Of a DNA stretch of 64,000 bases, positions 1 to 10,831 are shown piece by piece (position 1 is the first letter of the stretch; each line of letters begins with the position of its first letter). The notes beneath the pieces were generated by a model. It saw only the letters and a program-made list of their open reading frames with translations, did no database searches and was not told the DNA's origin. Source of the stretch: Metallococcus carri (lineage in GTDB: Bacteria > Actinomycetota > Actinomycetes > Actinomycetales > Dermatophilaceae); assembly GCF_011440275.1 (NCBI RefSeq), contig NZ_JAAOIV010000001.1:248001-312000 (forward strand). Direction: 5' to 3'. The position numbers and the translations under genes were made by a program.

Positions 1-12
1 TTGCGCACGCTC

Positions 13-513
13 TCACCGTAGGCGCAGCACCCTTCGCAGCAGGGTGAGGTCGAGGTCCGAAACCCGGCCGAGTGCGCTCGCGTCGTCGATGCTGATCCAG
101 GCGACACCGGCGATTTCGGCGTTCGGGACCAATTCCCGGGTAGCGACCACCGCCCCGGTGAACAGCGCGCACCGGACTTCGAGTCCCGACGCGAGCCGAA
201 GCCTGCGCACGCCGACGAAGCGAGCGTCCCGCATCGAGCCGCCGGCCTCCTCGGCGAACTCACGGACCGCAGCCTCTTTGGGACTCTCACCGGGTTCGAT
301 CTCGCCGCCGGGCAGCTCCCACTGGTCGCGATTCTTGTTGTGCACTAGGCAAATTCGTTCACCATCCGTGGCGATCATCACCGCGACGGCGAGCGGCCAT
401 CCCTCGACGTCGACGAGCAGTTCGCGTTCGTGGCCCGAGTCCCAGCTGACCATCTGGGTGCCGATGTGGTCGGTAGCGATCGGCGGCCCTGGCCAGCCAG
501 CTTCGTCGTTCAT
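13..513 (-). CDS. Nudix hydrolase
   Basis: 166-aa protein with a complete Nudix box in its middle (GGEIEPGESPKEAAV followed by REFAEEAGG), the Mg2+-binding signature GX5EX7REUXEEXGU. Such enzymes hydrolyse nucleoside diphosphates linked to another moiety. The substrate cannot be read from the sequence. The ATG at 513 and the TGA at 13-15 are both inside the window, so the gene is complete. It sits tail to head behind the HNH gene on the same strand (13-bp gap) with no sign of a shared pathway. Family assignment is firm, role unknown. Confidence 0.9.
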   Translation of the reverse strand: MNDEAGWPGPPIATDHIGTQMVSWDSGHERELLVDVEGWPLAVAVMIATDGERICLVHNKNRDQWELPGGEIEPGESPKEAAVREFAEEAGGSMRDARFVGVRRLRLASGLEVRCALFTGAVVATRELVPNAEIAGVAWISIDDASALGRVSDLDLTLLRRVLRLR

Positions 514-526
514 GACGCGTCGTCGT

Positions 527-2422
527 TCATGCGGCCATGACCAGTCGCAGGAGTTCCTGCTCGAACCGGGAGGGATGCTGGGCGTCGATGGTCGGCAGCG
601 GCAGAGGTGGTGGGGTGCTGGTGTACGCGTGGCCCGTCGGGGTGGTGGTGCTGACGGTATGCCGCCGACTGCCTCCGCTGCCGCTGTCGTCTTGGGTGTC
701 GCGTCGGGTGTGCCAGTCGGGGTGTTCTTTGAGGTAGTTGCAGCTGGCGCACAGGCCTTGACCGTTGTCCATGCTGGTGGGTCCGCCGTCGGTGTGGCGG
801 CGGATGTGGTCGATGTGGCGGATGGGTGCGTCGCAGTAGGGGGTGCGGCAGACTTCGTCGCGCAGGCTGATCGCTTGGCGCAGCAGCCCGGTGAAGGTTC
901 TTGAGGTGGATTCGATGCGGACCAGGTCGGGGTCGTCGGGGTCGGTGAACAACCGCCGGATCAATGCCCGCGAGGTCCGGTACTCGCGCTGCCGATCCTC
1001 ACGCTCACCCGTTTCGTCGGGATTGCCGGCTCGATCGTCGGCGCGATCTGGGCTACCACCTCCACCGCCTTCTCCAGTCGCACCGTGTCCAGCAGCGCCG
1101 TGTCCAGCTGCACCGTCGTGCCGCCCACCGGGTTCGTCGGGTGCGTGGGGTGCGTCTGGTACGTCTGGTGTGTGGGGTGGGGTGGCGGTGGGGCGGGTGG
1201 TGCCGGTCGCGGCGAGTTTGCGGGCCAGGATCCCGGGCAGGGTGCCCATGTTCTCGATCCGGGCGGGGGTGTTGCTCGCGCCGACCAGCGTGTCGGGGGT
1301 CATCAGCACCCCGATGGTCACGTCGCACCCGCCGGTGACGGGGTTCCGGCCGGTGAGGCGTTCGATGAACAGGTCGGCTTCGATCTGCGCCCTAGTGCGC
1401 CGGGTGCCACCCATGGCTTCGGGGACCTGCCCGGGCTGGGTGGCGTATACGGCCGCGGCGGCATCGCGTACCGCGAATTTCGCGGCGACGGCTTCGGTGA
1501 ACGGCACGATCGCGGTCAACGCGGCCATCCCATCACCCAGGTCCCGCACGCTGACCCGCCGCCGGGTCACGGCCGCAGCGTGCCGGTGTGCGGCCGCGTC
1601 GGGTTCGTGCTCATCGACCAACGCCCGGGCGCGCCGCCCGACCCGCCGGGCCGCCCACCGGGTGCACCCTTCGGCGTGCAACCGGGCATCCACCACTCCT
1701 GCGGTGTGCCGGGAAGTGTGCGCGGTCGCCCGGGCGATCTGCGCGGCGGCGTCTTCGGACAACTCCCCACGCGTCATCGCCGCCAACGTGCCCGGTAACC
1801 GGTCCACCAAAGCCTCAGCCACCCCGAGCAGGCGCCGCCCCTGGGATGGGGAACACCGCTGGGCTAACCCGACCTGCGCGGCCACCGACCGGCGGGTCAC
1901 GCCCTCATCCAGCCCGCGGGCCTGGTCCCGACCGGTCTGCACCCGGTCCAAGTCCACGGCCAGGCGGGCCTGCGCGGCCGCGCACGCGTTCTTCACCCGC
2001 TCCAACACCGTGATCGCTTCCACCAGCACCGCACCCGTCAGATCCGGGCCGCCCGAATCAGCGGCAGCACCAGGATCAGCGGGGTCGGCAGTGTCGGCGG
2101 GCGGGGACACACTCAAGCTGACCTCATCCAGGGCAGCTAACCGCTCGATCAACACGCGCAACTCCGCAGCGGTCGGCGCCGACAACGCCCCATCACATGT
2201 CGGGGCGGCCGCAGCGGTGGGTGCGGCGGTGGGTGCGGAGGTGGCGTCCGACACAGCATCCACCGCGCCGTCCGACATGGCGTGCGATGAGGTGGCGGGC
2301 ACCGGGTCACCGGCGTGACCGGAGGCGTCGGAGGTGTTGTTGGTGCTGTTCGAGCGCATGGGGTCCGCGTCAGCGGCCGGTTCCGGCCCTGACGTGGGGG
2401 TGTTGTCGCGCGCTTCGAACAT
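527..2422 (-). CDS. 13E12/DUF222-type HNH endonuclease (copy 1)
   Basis: 631-aa member of the actinobacterial 13E12 repeat family. An Ala/Pro-rich, low-complexity N-terminus is followed by the helical DUF222 region (about residues 80-380), a Pro/Gly-rich linker, and a C-terminal HNH nuclease domain with CRTPYCDAPIRHIDHI and a downstream LCASCNYLKE, the paired Cys of a zinc-bound HNH fold. These genes are multicopy in actinomycetes and of uncertain function. A second copy lies at 20,864. The ATG at 2422 is supported by a near-consensus promoter that places the transcript start at the start codon. Longer than copy 2 (440 aa), mainly through linker and N-terminal low complexity. Confidence 0.9.
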   Translation of the reverse strand: MFEARDNTPTSGPEPAADADPMRSNSTNNTSDASGHAGDPVPATSSHAMSDGAVDAVSDATSAPTAAPTAAAAPTCDGALSAPTAAELRVLIERLAALDEVSLSVSPPADTADPADPGAAADSGGPDLTGAVLVEAITVLERVKNACAAAQARLAVDLDRVQTGRDQARGLDEGVTRRSVAAQVGLAQRCSPSQGRRLLGVAEALVDRLPGTLAAMTRGELSEDAAAQIARATAHTSRHTAGVVDARLHAEGCTRWAARRVGRRARALVDEHEPDAAAHRHAAAVTRRRVSVRDLGDGMAALTAIVPFTEAVAAKFAVRDAAAAVYATQPGQVPEAMGGTRRTRAQIEADLFIERLTGRNPVTGGCDVTIGVLMTPDTLVGASNTPARIENMGTLPGILARKLAATGTTRPTATPPHTPDVPDAPHAPDEPGGRHDGAAGHGAAGHGATGEGGGGGSPDRADDRAGNPDETGEREDRQREYRTSRALIRRLFTDPDDPDLVRIESTSRTFTGLLRQAISLRDEVCRTPYCDAPIRHIDHIRRHTDGGPTSMDNGQGLCASCNYLKEHPDWHTRRDTQDDSGSGGSRRHTVSTTTPTGHAYTSTPPPLPLPTIDAQHPSRFEQELLRLVMAA

Positions 2423-2428
2423 GTTTCT

Positions 2429-2457
2429 ATTCTAGCTGCCCGGTGCGACATTGTCAG
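2429..2457 (-). promoter_or_regulatory. Predicted leaderless promoter of HNH copy 1
   Basis: Reading the minus strand, CTGACA (2457-2452) and TAGAAT (2434-2429) are separated by exactly 17 bases. The -10 ends 6 bases before the ATG at 2422, so the mRNA would start at or next to the start codon. No Shine-Dalgarno is visible, consistent with leaderless translation, which is common in actinomycetes. Confidence 0.6.
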
Positions 2458-2600
2458 CATTTTTCACAGGGTCTATTTACGCTGAGAGCGAACATTCGAG
2501 GCTGTCAGTGGTGCCGGTTAGCGTGGTCCCGTGTGTGCTTCTTGACGGCCGCGACCGGCACCCAATTCCGCAACGACAGAACCTCCCCCGAAGGGCCGAA

Positions 2601-2657
2601 AAGTGGTCGCTATCACCGCCACATTCCTCTACTACGGATGTAGAGAACGCGAGGCGA
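2601..2657. repeat. 57-bp intergenic repeat, copy 1
   Basis: First of three direct copies in the 734-bp gene-free stretch 2423-3156. Begins AAGTGGTCGCTATCACCGCC and ends GAACGCGAGGCGA. Contains a perfect inverted repeat CTCTAC-N7-GTAGAG at 2627-2645. No protein-like reading frame is convincing in the stretch, which otherwise shows nothing I recognise. Confidence 0.9.
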
Positions 2658-2815
2658 GCTCACGGCAACCGGATCGGCAGGCAGGCAGTCCGGCAGGCGG
2701 GCACTGAGCTCGCCGAGGAGGACTGCCGGATCGGCCGGCTCGGCGTTCTGGTCCCCTGCCCGCGGGATTCACCGCCCCGGCGGGGCGGGTGAGAAATCAG
2801 CGGGGGCACGACGAA

Positions 2816-2872
2816 AACTGGTCGCTATAGCCGCCGGTTTCCTCTACTACTGATGTAGAGAAGGCGAGGCGA
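2816..2872. repeat. 57-bp intergenic repeat, copy 2
   Basis: Second copy, starting 215 bases after copy 1, with only a handful of substitutions. The CTCTAC-N7-GTAGAG inverted repeat is retained perfectly, which suggests that the dyad is the conserved functional part. Confidence 0.9.
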
Positions 2873-2955
2873 CCGCCAGGCGACCATAACTCGCCGCTCG
2901 GCCGGTGATTGGTGCCCGCTCGGGCGACGAAAACGTGCCGCTCGGCAGCCTCGGG

Positions 2956-3012
2956 AACTGGTCGCGATAACCGCCGGATTCCTCTACTACGGGTGCAGCG
3001 AGCGCGAGGCGA
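2956..3012. repeat. 57-bp intergenic repeat, copy 3 (dyad degenerate)
   Basis: Third copy, 140 bases after copy 2 and about 145 bases before the VOC gene. The flanks (AACTGGTCGC, GCGAGGCGA) are kept, but the right arm of the dyad is altered (GCAGCG instead of GTAGAG), so this copy may no longer bind what the others bind. Confidence 0.88.
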
Positions 3013-3156
3013 CCCACCCCGTCATACCGGCCGAGGAGAGTTCGCGCAGGGGCTCGGCGGCCTCACCTCGCCCGCGCCTGAGGACGAGAGCAGTGACAGT
3101 GTCGGTGGCAGCGGCAATGCTGGTCATCGTCGAGCACCACACACCGAGGAGGCAGC

Positions 3157-3555
3157 ATGTCCGGACCCGTTCACTTCGAGATTCAGGCCGATGACCTGGA
3201 GCGGGCAAAGTCGTTCTACGAGAAGGCCTTTGGCTGGAAGTATGAGGACTACAGCCAGTTCACCGGCTCGCCCTACTGGGGCATCACCGCCGCTGCTGAG
3301 GGCGGCAACGACGGCATCAACGGCGGCCTGCTGCAGCGTCCCGCCGCCGCGCCCAGCCCGCAGCAGGGCACCAACGCCTATGTCTGCACGATGGCCGTCG
3401 ACGACTACGACGCTGCCGAGAAGCGCATCCTCGACGCCGGCGGCCAGGTCGCCATGCCGAAGTTCGCGCTGCCCGGTATGGCGTGGCAGGGCTACTACAT
3501 CGACACCGAAGGCAACACTTTCGGCATCCACCAGCCCGACGAGAACGCCCGCTGA
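3157..3555 (+). CDS. VOC family protein (glyoxalase/bleomycin-resistance-like)
   Basis: 132 aa, the size of a single two-repeat VOC protein. The N-terminus (HFEIQADDLERAKSFYEKAF) is the classic first beta-alpha-beta-beta-beta module start, and the C-terminus (YIDTEGNTFGIHQPDENAR) matches the family's terminal strand. The metal ligands of true glyoxalase I are not all obvious, so the substrate is unknown. A GGAGG sequence lies just before the ATG. It stands alone downstream of the 57-bp repeat array and converges on the hydrolase gene (6-bp gap), so regulation by that array is possible but unproven. Confidence 0.85.
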   Translation: MSGPVHFEIQADDLERAKSFYEKAFGWKYEDYSQFTGSPYWGITAAAEGGNDGINGGLLQRPAAAPSPQQGTNAYVCTMAVDDYDAAEKRILDAGGQVAMPKFALPGMAWQGYYIDTEGNTFGIHQPDENAR

Positions 3556-3561
3556 CGGCGC

Positions 3562-4338
3562 TTAGCGCAGGAAGTCGCGCAGGATCGCGGTGAAGGTCGC
3601 CGGCTGCTGCGAGTGCACCCAGTGGCCGGCGTTCTTCACCGTGACCAGCCGCACCCGCGGGAAGAGCGCCTCCATCGCCGGCCGGTAGTCCGGCGTGATG
3701 TATGCCGAGTCCGCGCCCGCCACCCAGACGACCGGACCGTCATACCGAGCATCGCTCGGCAGCCGCGGCCAGCCGCCGAGTTTCGGCAACGACCGGGCGA
3801 GCAGGTCGAGGTTCATCTGCCAGCGCCACCCGTCGTGATCGCGGCGCAGGTTCTGCAACAGGAAGGCGCGCACCACGTCGTCGGGGACTGCGTCGCGCAT
3901 GGCCCGGTCGGCCTGGGCCCGGGTCGTGGTGGCCGGCAGGTCGAGCGCCGCCATGGCCTCGACATACCCGTCGAAGGAGGTGAGACCGCCGTAATCCACC
4001 GGCGCGATGTCCACGACGCACAACCGTGACACCAGGTCCGGCTCCGACAACGCGAGGATCATCGCGACCTTGCCGCCCATCGAGTGACCGACGACGGCCC
4101 ACGGGTCCGAGCCACCGATCTCCCGCAGCGTCGATGCGACCTCGGCCGCCATCGCCTTGTAGGAGAAGGACTCCGACCACGCGGACCGGCCGTGATCGGG
4201 CAGATCGAGCAGCGTCACCCGGTGATCGTCGGCGACGGCCTTGGCGACCCCGGTCCAGTTGCGGCCCTGCCCGAACAACCCGTGGCAGAACGCGACCCGG
4301 GGGCCGGCCTCGCCGTATGACGTGGTGTGCAGCTTCAC
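3562..4338 (-). CDS. Alpha/beta hydrolase (YbfF-like esterase)
   Basis: 258 aa with the full alpha/beta-hydrolase set: oxyanion HGLFG near residue 19, nucleophile elbow GHSMGGK (Ser near residue 85), CVVDIAPVDYGG after it, and the terminal catalytic His in AGHWVHS. The order and wording of these motifs resemble the YbfF acyl-ester hydrolase group. The natural substrate is unknown. Start ATG at 4338. It lies 24 bp beyond the ffh stop on the same strand and may be cotranscribed with ffh. Confidence 0.85.
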   Translation of the reverse strand: MKLHTTSYGEAGPRVAFCHGLFGQGRNWTGVAKAVADDHRVTLLDLPDHGRSAWSESFSYKAMAAEVASTLREIGGSDPWAVVGHSMGGKVAMILALSEPDLVSRLCVVDIAPVDYGGLTSFDGYVEAMAALDLPATTTRAQADRAMRDAVPDDVVRAFLLQNLRRDHDGWRWQMNLDLLARSLPKLGGWPRLPSDARYDGPVVWVAGADSAYITPDYRPAMEALFPRVRLVTVKNAGHWVHSQQPATFTAILRDFLR

Positions 4339-4362
4339 GTGACCCCCGAGTCCGCCTGCGCG

Positions 4363-5970
4363 TCAGTCCTGCTTGCCGAGGTACTTCTCGAAACCCTTGG
4401 GCAGCTTCAGTTGCGACAGATCCGGCTCCTCCTGGGCGCCGACCGCCTCGTTGAAGGCCTTCTCGCGCGCTTCCACCTGACGCTGCTGGGCGGCGGCCTC
4501 CTGCTGGGCGCGCTTGGCCGGGTTGCCCGACTTGCCCTTCTTCTTGTTCTGGGCCTTGCCCTTCTTCGCGCCGCCGGCGCCACCGGGGATCCCCGGCATA
4601 CCAGGCATTCCCGGCATACCGCCGCCGCGACGCAACTGGCGCATCATCTTCTGGGCCTGACCGAAGCGCTCGAGCAACTGGTTGACCTCGGACACCGTCA
4701 CACCCGAACCGCCGGCGATGCGCGCCCGCCGTGAGCCGTTGATCTGCTTGGGGTGGGTGCGCTCGAAGGGCGTCATCGAGCGCACCATCGCCTCGACCCG
4801 GTCGAACTCCTTCTCATCGAGGGAGGCGAGCTGGTCGCGCATGTTCGCCATGCCGGGCATCATGCCGAGGATCGACTTGAGGTTGCCCATCTTGCGCACG
4901 GCGCTCATCTGCTGCAGGAAGTCGTCGAAGGTGAAGTCCTCCTCCGCCATGAACTTGCGCTGCATCTCGGCGGCCTGGCGCTTGTCGAACGCCTTCTCGG
5001 CCTGCTCGATGAGGGTGAGCACGTCGCCCATGTCGAGGATGCGCGAGGCCATCCGGTCGGGGTGGAAGACCTCGATGTCCTTGACCTGCTCGCCGATCGA
5101 GCTGTACATAATCGGCTTGCCGGTGACCGAGGCGACCGACAGGGCGGCACCACCGCGGGCGTCACCGTCGAGCTTGGACAGCACCACACCGGTGAAGTCG
5201 ACGCCCTTGCTGAAGGCCAGCGCGGTCTCGATCGCGGCCTGGCCGATCATCGCGTCGATGACGAAGAGCACCTCGTCGGGCTGGATCGCGTCGCGGATAT
5301 TGCGCGCCTGGTCCATCAGCGCCTCGTCCACCGCGAGCCGGCCGGCGGTGTCGACGATCACCACGTCGTACTGCCGGACCTTGGCCTGGCCGACACCCGC
5401 CTGCGCCACCCACACCGGGTCGCCGAACGAGCGCGTGCCCTCCCCGGTCTCGGTCACCGCGTCGTGGCCGCCCTCGTTGCCCCGCTCCGGCGCGAAGCAC
5501 GGCACCCCGGCCCGGTCGGCCACGACTTCGAGCTGCCGCACCGCGTTGGGGCGCTGCAGGTCGGCCGCCACCAGCACCGGGAAATGTCCCTGGTCGCGCA
5601 GCAGCCGGGCGAGTTTGCCGGCGAAGGTGGTCTTGCCCGAACCCTGCAGACCGGCGAGCATGATCACCGTCGGCCCGGTCTTGGCCATGTTCAGCCGGCG
5701 GGTTTCGCCGCCGAGGATCTGGATCAGCTCGTCATTGACGATCTTGACGACCTGCTGCCCGGGGTTGAGCGCCCCACTGACCTCCGCGCCGAGCGCCCGC
5801 TGACGCACCCGGCCGGTGAATTCGCGCACCACCGGTGTCGCGACGTCCGCGTCGATGAGCGCGAGGCGGATGTCGCGGATCGTGGAGTTGATGTCGGACT
5901 CGGTGAGTCGACCCTTGCCACGAAGGTTCTTGAAGGTGCCGGTCAGGCGGTCGGACAGACTGTTGAACAC
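4363..5970 (-). CDS. ffh: Signal recognition particle GTPase Ffh (SRP54)
   Basis: 535-aa SRP54 that binds 4.5S RNA and signal sequences and docks with FtsY to deliver membrane proteins. N domain about residues 1-90; G domain with P-loop GLQGSGKT (107-114), AADLQRPNA, and DTAGRL (207-212); Met-rich M domain from about 300 with IAGGSGVTVSEVNQLL, then a Gly-Met-Pro tail (repeated GMP units) and a Lys-rich end. Odd: about 20 extra residues (about 164-183, GNEGGHDAVTETGEGTRSFG) sit between the ADRAGVP and DPV segments that are close together in most homologues. Partner ftsY is encoded in this window, and the neighbouring glnD/glnB/amtB order is the classic actinobacterial one. Confidence 0.97.
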   Translation of the reverse strand: MFNSLSDRLTGTFKNLRGKGRLTESDINSTIRDIRLALIDADVATPVVREFTGRVRQRALGAEVSGALNPGQQVVKIVNDELIQILGGETRRLNMAKTGPTVIMLAGLQGSGKTTFAGKLARLLRDQGHFPVLVAADLQRPNAVRQLEVVADRAGVPCFAPERGNEGGHDAVTETGEGTRSFGDPVWVAQAGVGQAKVRQYDVVIVDTAGRLAVDEALMDQARNIRDAIQPDEVLFVIDAMIGQAAIETALAFSKGVDFTGVVLSKLDGDARGGAALSVASVTGKPIMYSSIGEQVKDIEVFHPDRMASRILDMGDVLTLIEQAEKAFDKRQAAEMQRKFMAEEDFTFDDFLQQMSAVRKMGNLKSILGMMPGMANMRDQLASLDEKEFDRVEAMVRSMTPFERTHPKQINGSRRARIAGGSGVTVSEVNQLLERFGQAQKMMRQLRRGGGMPGMPGMPGIPGGAGGAKKGKAQNKKKGKSGNPAKRAQQEAAAQQRQVEAREKAFNEAVGAQEEPDLSQLKLPKGFEKYLGKQD

Positions 5971-5999
5971 GCTGCGTAGGGTATCTCGCGAGCCGTCGC

Positions 6000-8351
6000 T
6001 CAGGCCTCGCAGGCGTCGATCACGGCAGCGATCAGTTGCGCTGCGGCCGGTGGCGTGAGCGGTTCGTCGCCGAGCGAGGTGAGATAGAAGGTGTCGAGCG
6101 TCTGCCCGGCATAGGTCGCCACATGCGCGGAGCGGACCGCGAGGCCGAGCTTGGCGAACGTCATACCGAGATCGCGCAACAGACCCGGACGGTCGGGCGA
6201 ACGCACCTCGAGCACGGTCGCGTCCGCGGACGCTCCCGGCACCACCGTGGCACGTGCGGGCGGTGCGGTCAGGTCGCGAGACTTGCCGCGCCGCCGGTCC
6301 AGCCCGCGCAGCGGAGACCGATCGCCGGTGGCGAGCCGGCGCAGGCCACGGACGAGTTCCTCGGCCTCAGGTGCCTCGTCGGTCGGCACCTCGACCTGCC
6401 AGATGTCGTATGCCGACCCCTCCAGCGTGTGCAGCAGCGCCGACCGCACCGTCATGCCGTATGCCGCGAGCAGGCCGGCCGAGTCCGCGAAGAGTCCCAG
6501 CCGGTCGCGATGGGCGATCTCGACCTGGGCGCCCCCGGCGGACGGGGTGACCTGCACCCAGGGTTCACCGACGGCGAGGCGCTCGCTCGCACCGACGGGG
6601 AGGGTCGCCGCGGGCAGTGGCTCGGTGGCGGCCGGTTCGTCGCCGAGGGTCGCGCGCACATGGGTGGTCAGGTCGCCGACCAGCTTGGCCCGCCAGCCGG
6701 TCCAGGCCTTCGGGCCGGCGGCGAGCGCGTCGGACTCGGTGAGGGCCCGCAGCTGTTCCAGCAGGTCGCGGCGTCCGTCGACCGCGGTGGACAAGGCCTT
6801 GACCGTGGCCGGATCGCGGGGATCGCGCCGGGTCGCCAGGTCGACCAGGGTGAGGTGTTCGCGGACCAGCAGCTCGACGTCGGCCACGTCCTCGTCGGGC
6901 AGGCCCATCCCCCGCGCGATGGCGGCAGCGACCGGCGCGCCCTCGAGCGAGTGGTCCAGCGCCCCGCTCACCTTGCCGATGTCGTGCAGCAGCGCGGCGA
7001 GCAGCAACAGGTCGGGGCGAGCAACATCGGCCCGCCGCTCGTAGGCCTCGACCACCGTTTCGACCAGGTGCCGGTCGACGGTGAACCGGTGCACCGCATT
7101 GCGCTGCGGGCGGCTGCGCACCGCCTTCCACTGCGGCAACCACAGGTCCACCACGCCCGCCAGGTCCAGGCTCTCCCACACCGGCAGCAGCCCCGGCCCG
7201 GTCGCGAGCAGGTCGAGGAAGGCGTCGCGCACCTCCGGCGGCCACGGCGTGCCGAGCGGCTCGAGCGTGCGGCTCAGGTTCGCGATCGTGGTGGGGGCGA
7301 GCGGCATACCGCGGCGGGCGGCGATGCGGGCGGCGCGCAGGAGCAGCAGGTGATCGTTGGGACCCGGGGTCACACCCGGACCCAGCACGACCTCGCCGTC
7401 GTGTTCGTGCAGGCCGAAGCCGAGCGGTTTCAGCACCGGCCGGCGCGGACCAACACGCAAGGTCCGCGCTCGCTGGCTCTGCGCCGCCCGCCGCATCGTC
7501 GCGTCGAGGGCATAGGAGATGGTCCGGGCCGACTGCACGACATAGGTCAGCAGCGCGTCGCTGTCGGGCAGGCCGAGCAGGGCCGTGACGGTGTCCTGGT
7601 CGTTGCGCGCCAGCCGATCCCGGCCGCGCCCGGTGGCGACATGCAGGGCGTCGCGCACATCGAGCAGCGAGGCATAGGCCTGGTCGACCGCACCGTGCGG
7701 GCGGTCGGTGAGCCAGGCCGAAGTCAGCGCCCCGAGCACGGTCATATCGCGCAGGCCACCGCGGGCCTCCTTGAGGTCCGGCTCCAGATCGCTGGTGAGG
7801 TCGCCGTGGCGCTCGTGCCGGGCGCGCAACGAGTCGATGAGCTCGGGCAACCGCTTGCGCGCGTTGGCCCGCCAATCGTGAGCGATGCCCTGGCGGACGC
7901 CAGCGACGAGCACGGCGTCACCGGCGATCCAGGTGAGGTCGAGCATGCCGACCGTGGCGGCGAGATCGGCGGCCGCCACCTGCCGGCACTCCCCCAGCGT
8001 GCGCACCGAGTGATCAAGTCGAATCCCGTTGTCCCACAACGGATACCACAACCGGTCGGCGAGCGCGTTGACGTCCTTCGAGCTGAGCGAGCGCCCGTCG
8101 TGCAGCAGCACCAGGTCGTAGTCGCTGAGCGGTCCGGGGTCACCGCGACCAACGCTGCCGACGGCCGCGAGCGCGACGCCCTGGTCCGCCCGCCCGCGGA
8201 GTGGCGCCGCCGCGTCCACCCACAGGTCGCCGAGCAGGCTGGTCGCGTATGCCGTGAGCCGGGTCCGGCGCGCTGCCCCCGCGCCGGACCGGCTGAACTC
8301 ACGGGTCGCCGCCAGATCGAGCCGCCGGCCCGTGTGGTCGGTGATCGTCAT
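6000..8351 (-). CDS. glnD: [Protein-PII] uridylyl/adenylyltransferase GlnD
   Basis: 783 aa. The N-terminal nucleotidyltransferase domain has [17 protein letters not shown] (Gly-Ser and Asp-x-Asp metal site), an HD domain has HDIGK and HSLEGA motifs, and two C-terminal ACT domains ([14 protein letters not shown] and [17 protein letters not shown]) sense glutamine. It modifies and demodifies the PII protein encoded immediately upstream (glnB stop 2 bp away), so amtB-glnB-glnD is an operon. In actinomycetes the modification is usually adenylylation of Tyr51. All catalytic motifs are intact. Confidence 0.96.
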   Translation of the reverse strand: MTITDHTGRRLDLAATREFSRSGAGAARRTRLTAYATSLLGDLWVDAAAPLRGRADQGVALAAVGSVGRGDPGPLSDYDLVLLHDGRSLSSKDVNALADRLWYPLWDNGIRLDHSVRTLGECRQVAAADLAATVGMLDLTWIAGDAVLVAGVRQGIAHDWRANARKRLPELIDSLRARHERHGDLTSDLEPDLKEARGGLRDMTVLGALTSAWLTDRPHGAVDQAYASLLDVRDALHVATGRGRDRLARNDQDTVTALLGLPDSDALLTYVVQSARTISYALDATMRRAAQSQRARTLRVGPRRPVLKPLGFGLHEHDGEVVLGPGVTPGPNDHLLLLRAARIAARRGMPLAPTTIANLSRTLEPLGTPWPPEVRDAFLDLLATGPGLLPVWESLDLAGVVDLWLPQWKAVRSRPQRNAVHRFTVDRHLVETVVEAYERRADVARPDLLLLAALLHDIGKVSGALDHSLEGAPVAAAIARGMGLPDEDVADVELLVREHLTLVDLATRRDPRDPATVKALSTAVDGRRDLLEQLRALTESDALAAGPKAWTGWRAKLVGDLTTHVRATLGDEPAATEPLPAATLPVGASERLAVGEPWVQVTPSAGGAQVEIAHRDRLGLFADSAGLLAAYGMTVRSALLHTLEGSAYDIWQVEVPTDEAPEAEELVRGLRRLATGDRSPLRGLDRRRGKSRDLTAPPARATVVPGASADATVLEVRSPDRPGLLRDLGMTFAKLGLAVRSAHVATYAGQTLDTFYLTSLGDEPLTPPAAAQLIAAVIDACEA

Positions 8352-8353
8352 CG

Positions 8354-10092
<1,739 letters not shown>

Positions 10093-10138
10093 GACACGGA
10101 AAGTTCCCAAACGCGCGTTTCACCTGCCGCCACGTCGT

Positions 10139-10154
10139 GTTACAGGCATGTGAC
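10139..10154 (-). promoter_or_regulatory. GlnR-like operator upstream of amtB
   Basis: On the minus strand the sequence reads GTCAC-ATGCCT-GTAAC, matching the actinobacterial GlnR half-site pattern GTnAC-N6-GnAAC/GTnAC found before amtB in related genera. It lies 47-62 bp upstream of the amtB ATG. It also lies only 15 bp before the divergent MpaB-like gene, so it could influence both. Confidence 0.55.
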
Positions 10155-10168
10155 GAATAATCGGAGGT

Positions 10169-10831
10169 ATGCCGATCCCCGCACCTCGCGTCGCGATGGC
10201 GGGCGTGGCGCAGAAGATCAGTGGCTTCATCTCGACCACGACCTTCGGCACGATCGAAGCGGCCGAACGCACGATGACCAGGGTGCGCCGGGTGCACGAC
10301 CGGATCGGTGGCGTGGCCGGCGAGCGCACCTATCGCGCCGGCGACCCGGATCTGCTGACCTGGGTGCACATCGCCGAGATCAGCAGCTTCCTCGACAGCT
10401 ACCAGCGGTTCGCGCCCTCGCCGCTGTCCCCCGCCGAGGCCGACCTGTATGTCGCCCAGACCGCGCGGGCAGCGCAGGGCATCGGCGTGCCGGACCCGCC
10501 GCGCTCAGTCGCGGCGCTGGACGAACGGCTCACGGCATACCGGCCGGTGCTTGAGGCGGGACCGGACGCGCGCGACGTGCGCGACTTCCTGCGCAACCCG
10601 TCACAGCTGAATTCCGTTGGCGTTGCTGGGTATTCGTTGCTCTACCGCGGCGCGATCGCGACCCTTCCGCCGTATGCCGCCCGCCTGCTCGGGCTGCCAA
10701 CCGCCGGTCCCCGGCACGCGGCCGATCTGCGGCTCGGCGCGGCCGGGGTGGCGATGGTGCGCTGGATGCTGAGCGACCCGCTCATCCAGACCGATCGCCG
10801 CGCAGATCGTCGAGGATCTCGCGAGAGCTGA
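10169..10831 (+). CDS. Short MpaB/DUF2236-like oxygenase-family protein
   Basis: 220 aa with the core of the DUF2236 (MpaB/latex-clearing-like) family: FGTIEAAERTMTRVRRVHDR, LLTWVHIAEISSFLDSYQRF and LSPAEADLYV. Usual members are about 270-300 aa and have an N-terminal segment with a conserved HP.VAAGVA..H patch. Here only PRVAMAGVAQKISG remains and about 50-70 residues are missing, so heme binding is doubtful. The ATG has GGAGG only one base away, too close for a normal ribosome site, so a leaderless start is possible. Its 3' end overlaps the convergent aldolase gene by 50 bp. Could be a decaying gene. Confidence 0.7.
   Translation: MPIPAPRVAMAGVAQKISGFISTTTFGTIEAAERTMTRVRRVHDRIGGVAGERTYRAGDPDLLTWVHIAEISSFLDSYQRFAPSPLSPAEADLYVAQTARAAQGIGVPDPPRSVAALDERLTAYRPVLEAGPDARDVRDFLRNPSQLNSVGVAGYSLLYRGAIATLPPYAARLLGLPTAGPRHAADLRLGAAGVAMVRWMLSDPLIQTDRRADRRGSRES

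Noticed and set aside
843-2318. 491-codon plus-strand frame over HNH copy 1
   Set aside because: Ser/Arg/Pro-rich composition typical of an antisense shadow. The minus strand carries clear DUF222 and HNH motifs and a promoter.
4363-4700. Gly-Met-Pro repeats at the end of ffh as a DNA repeat or phase-variable tract
   Set aside because: Met/Gly-rich M-domain tails are normal for actinobacterial Ffh and the units are not identical at DNA level.
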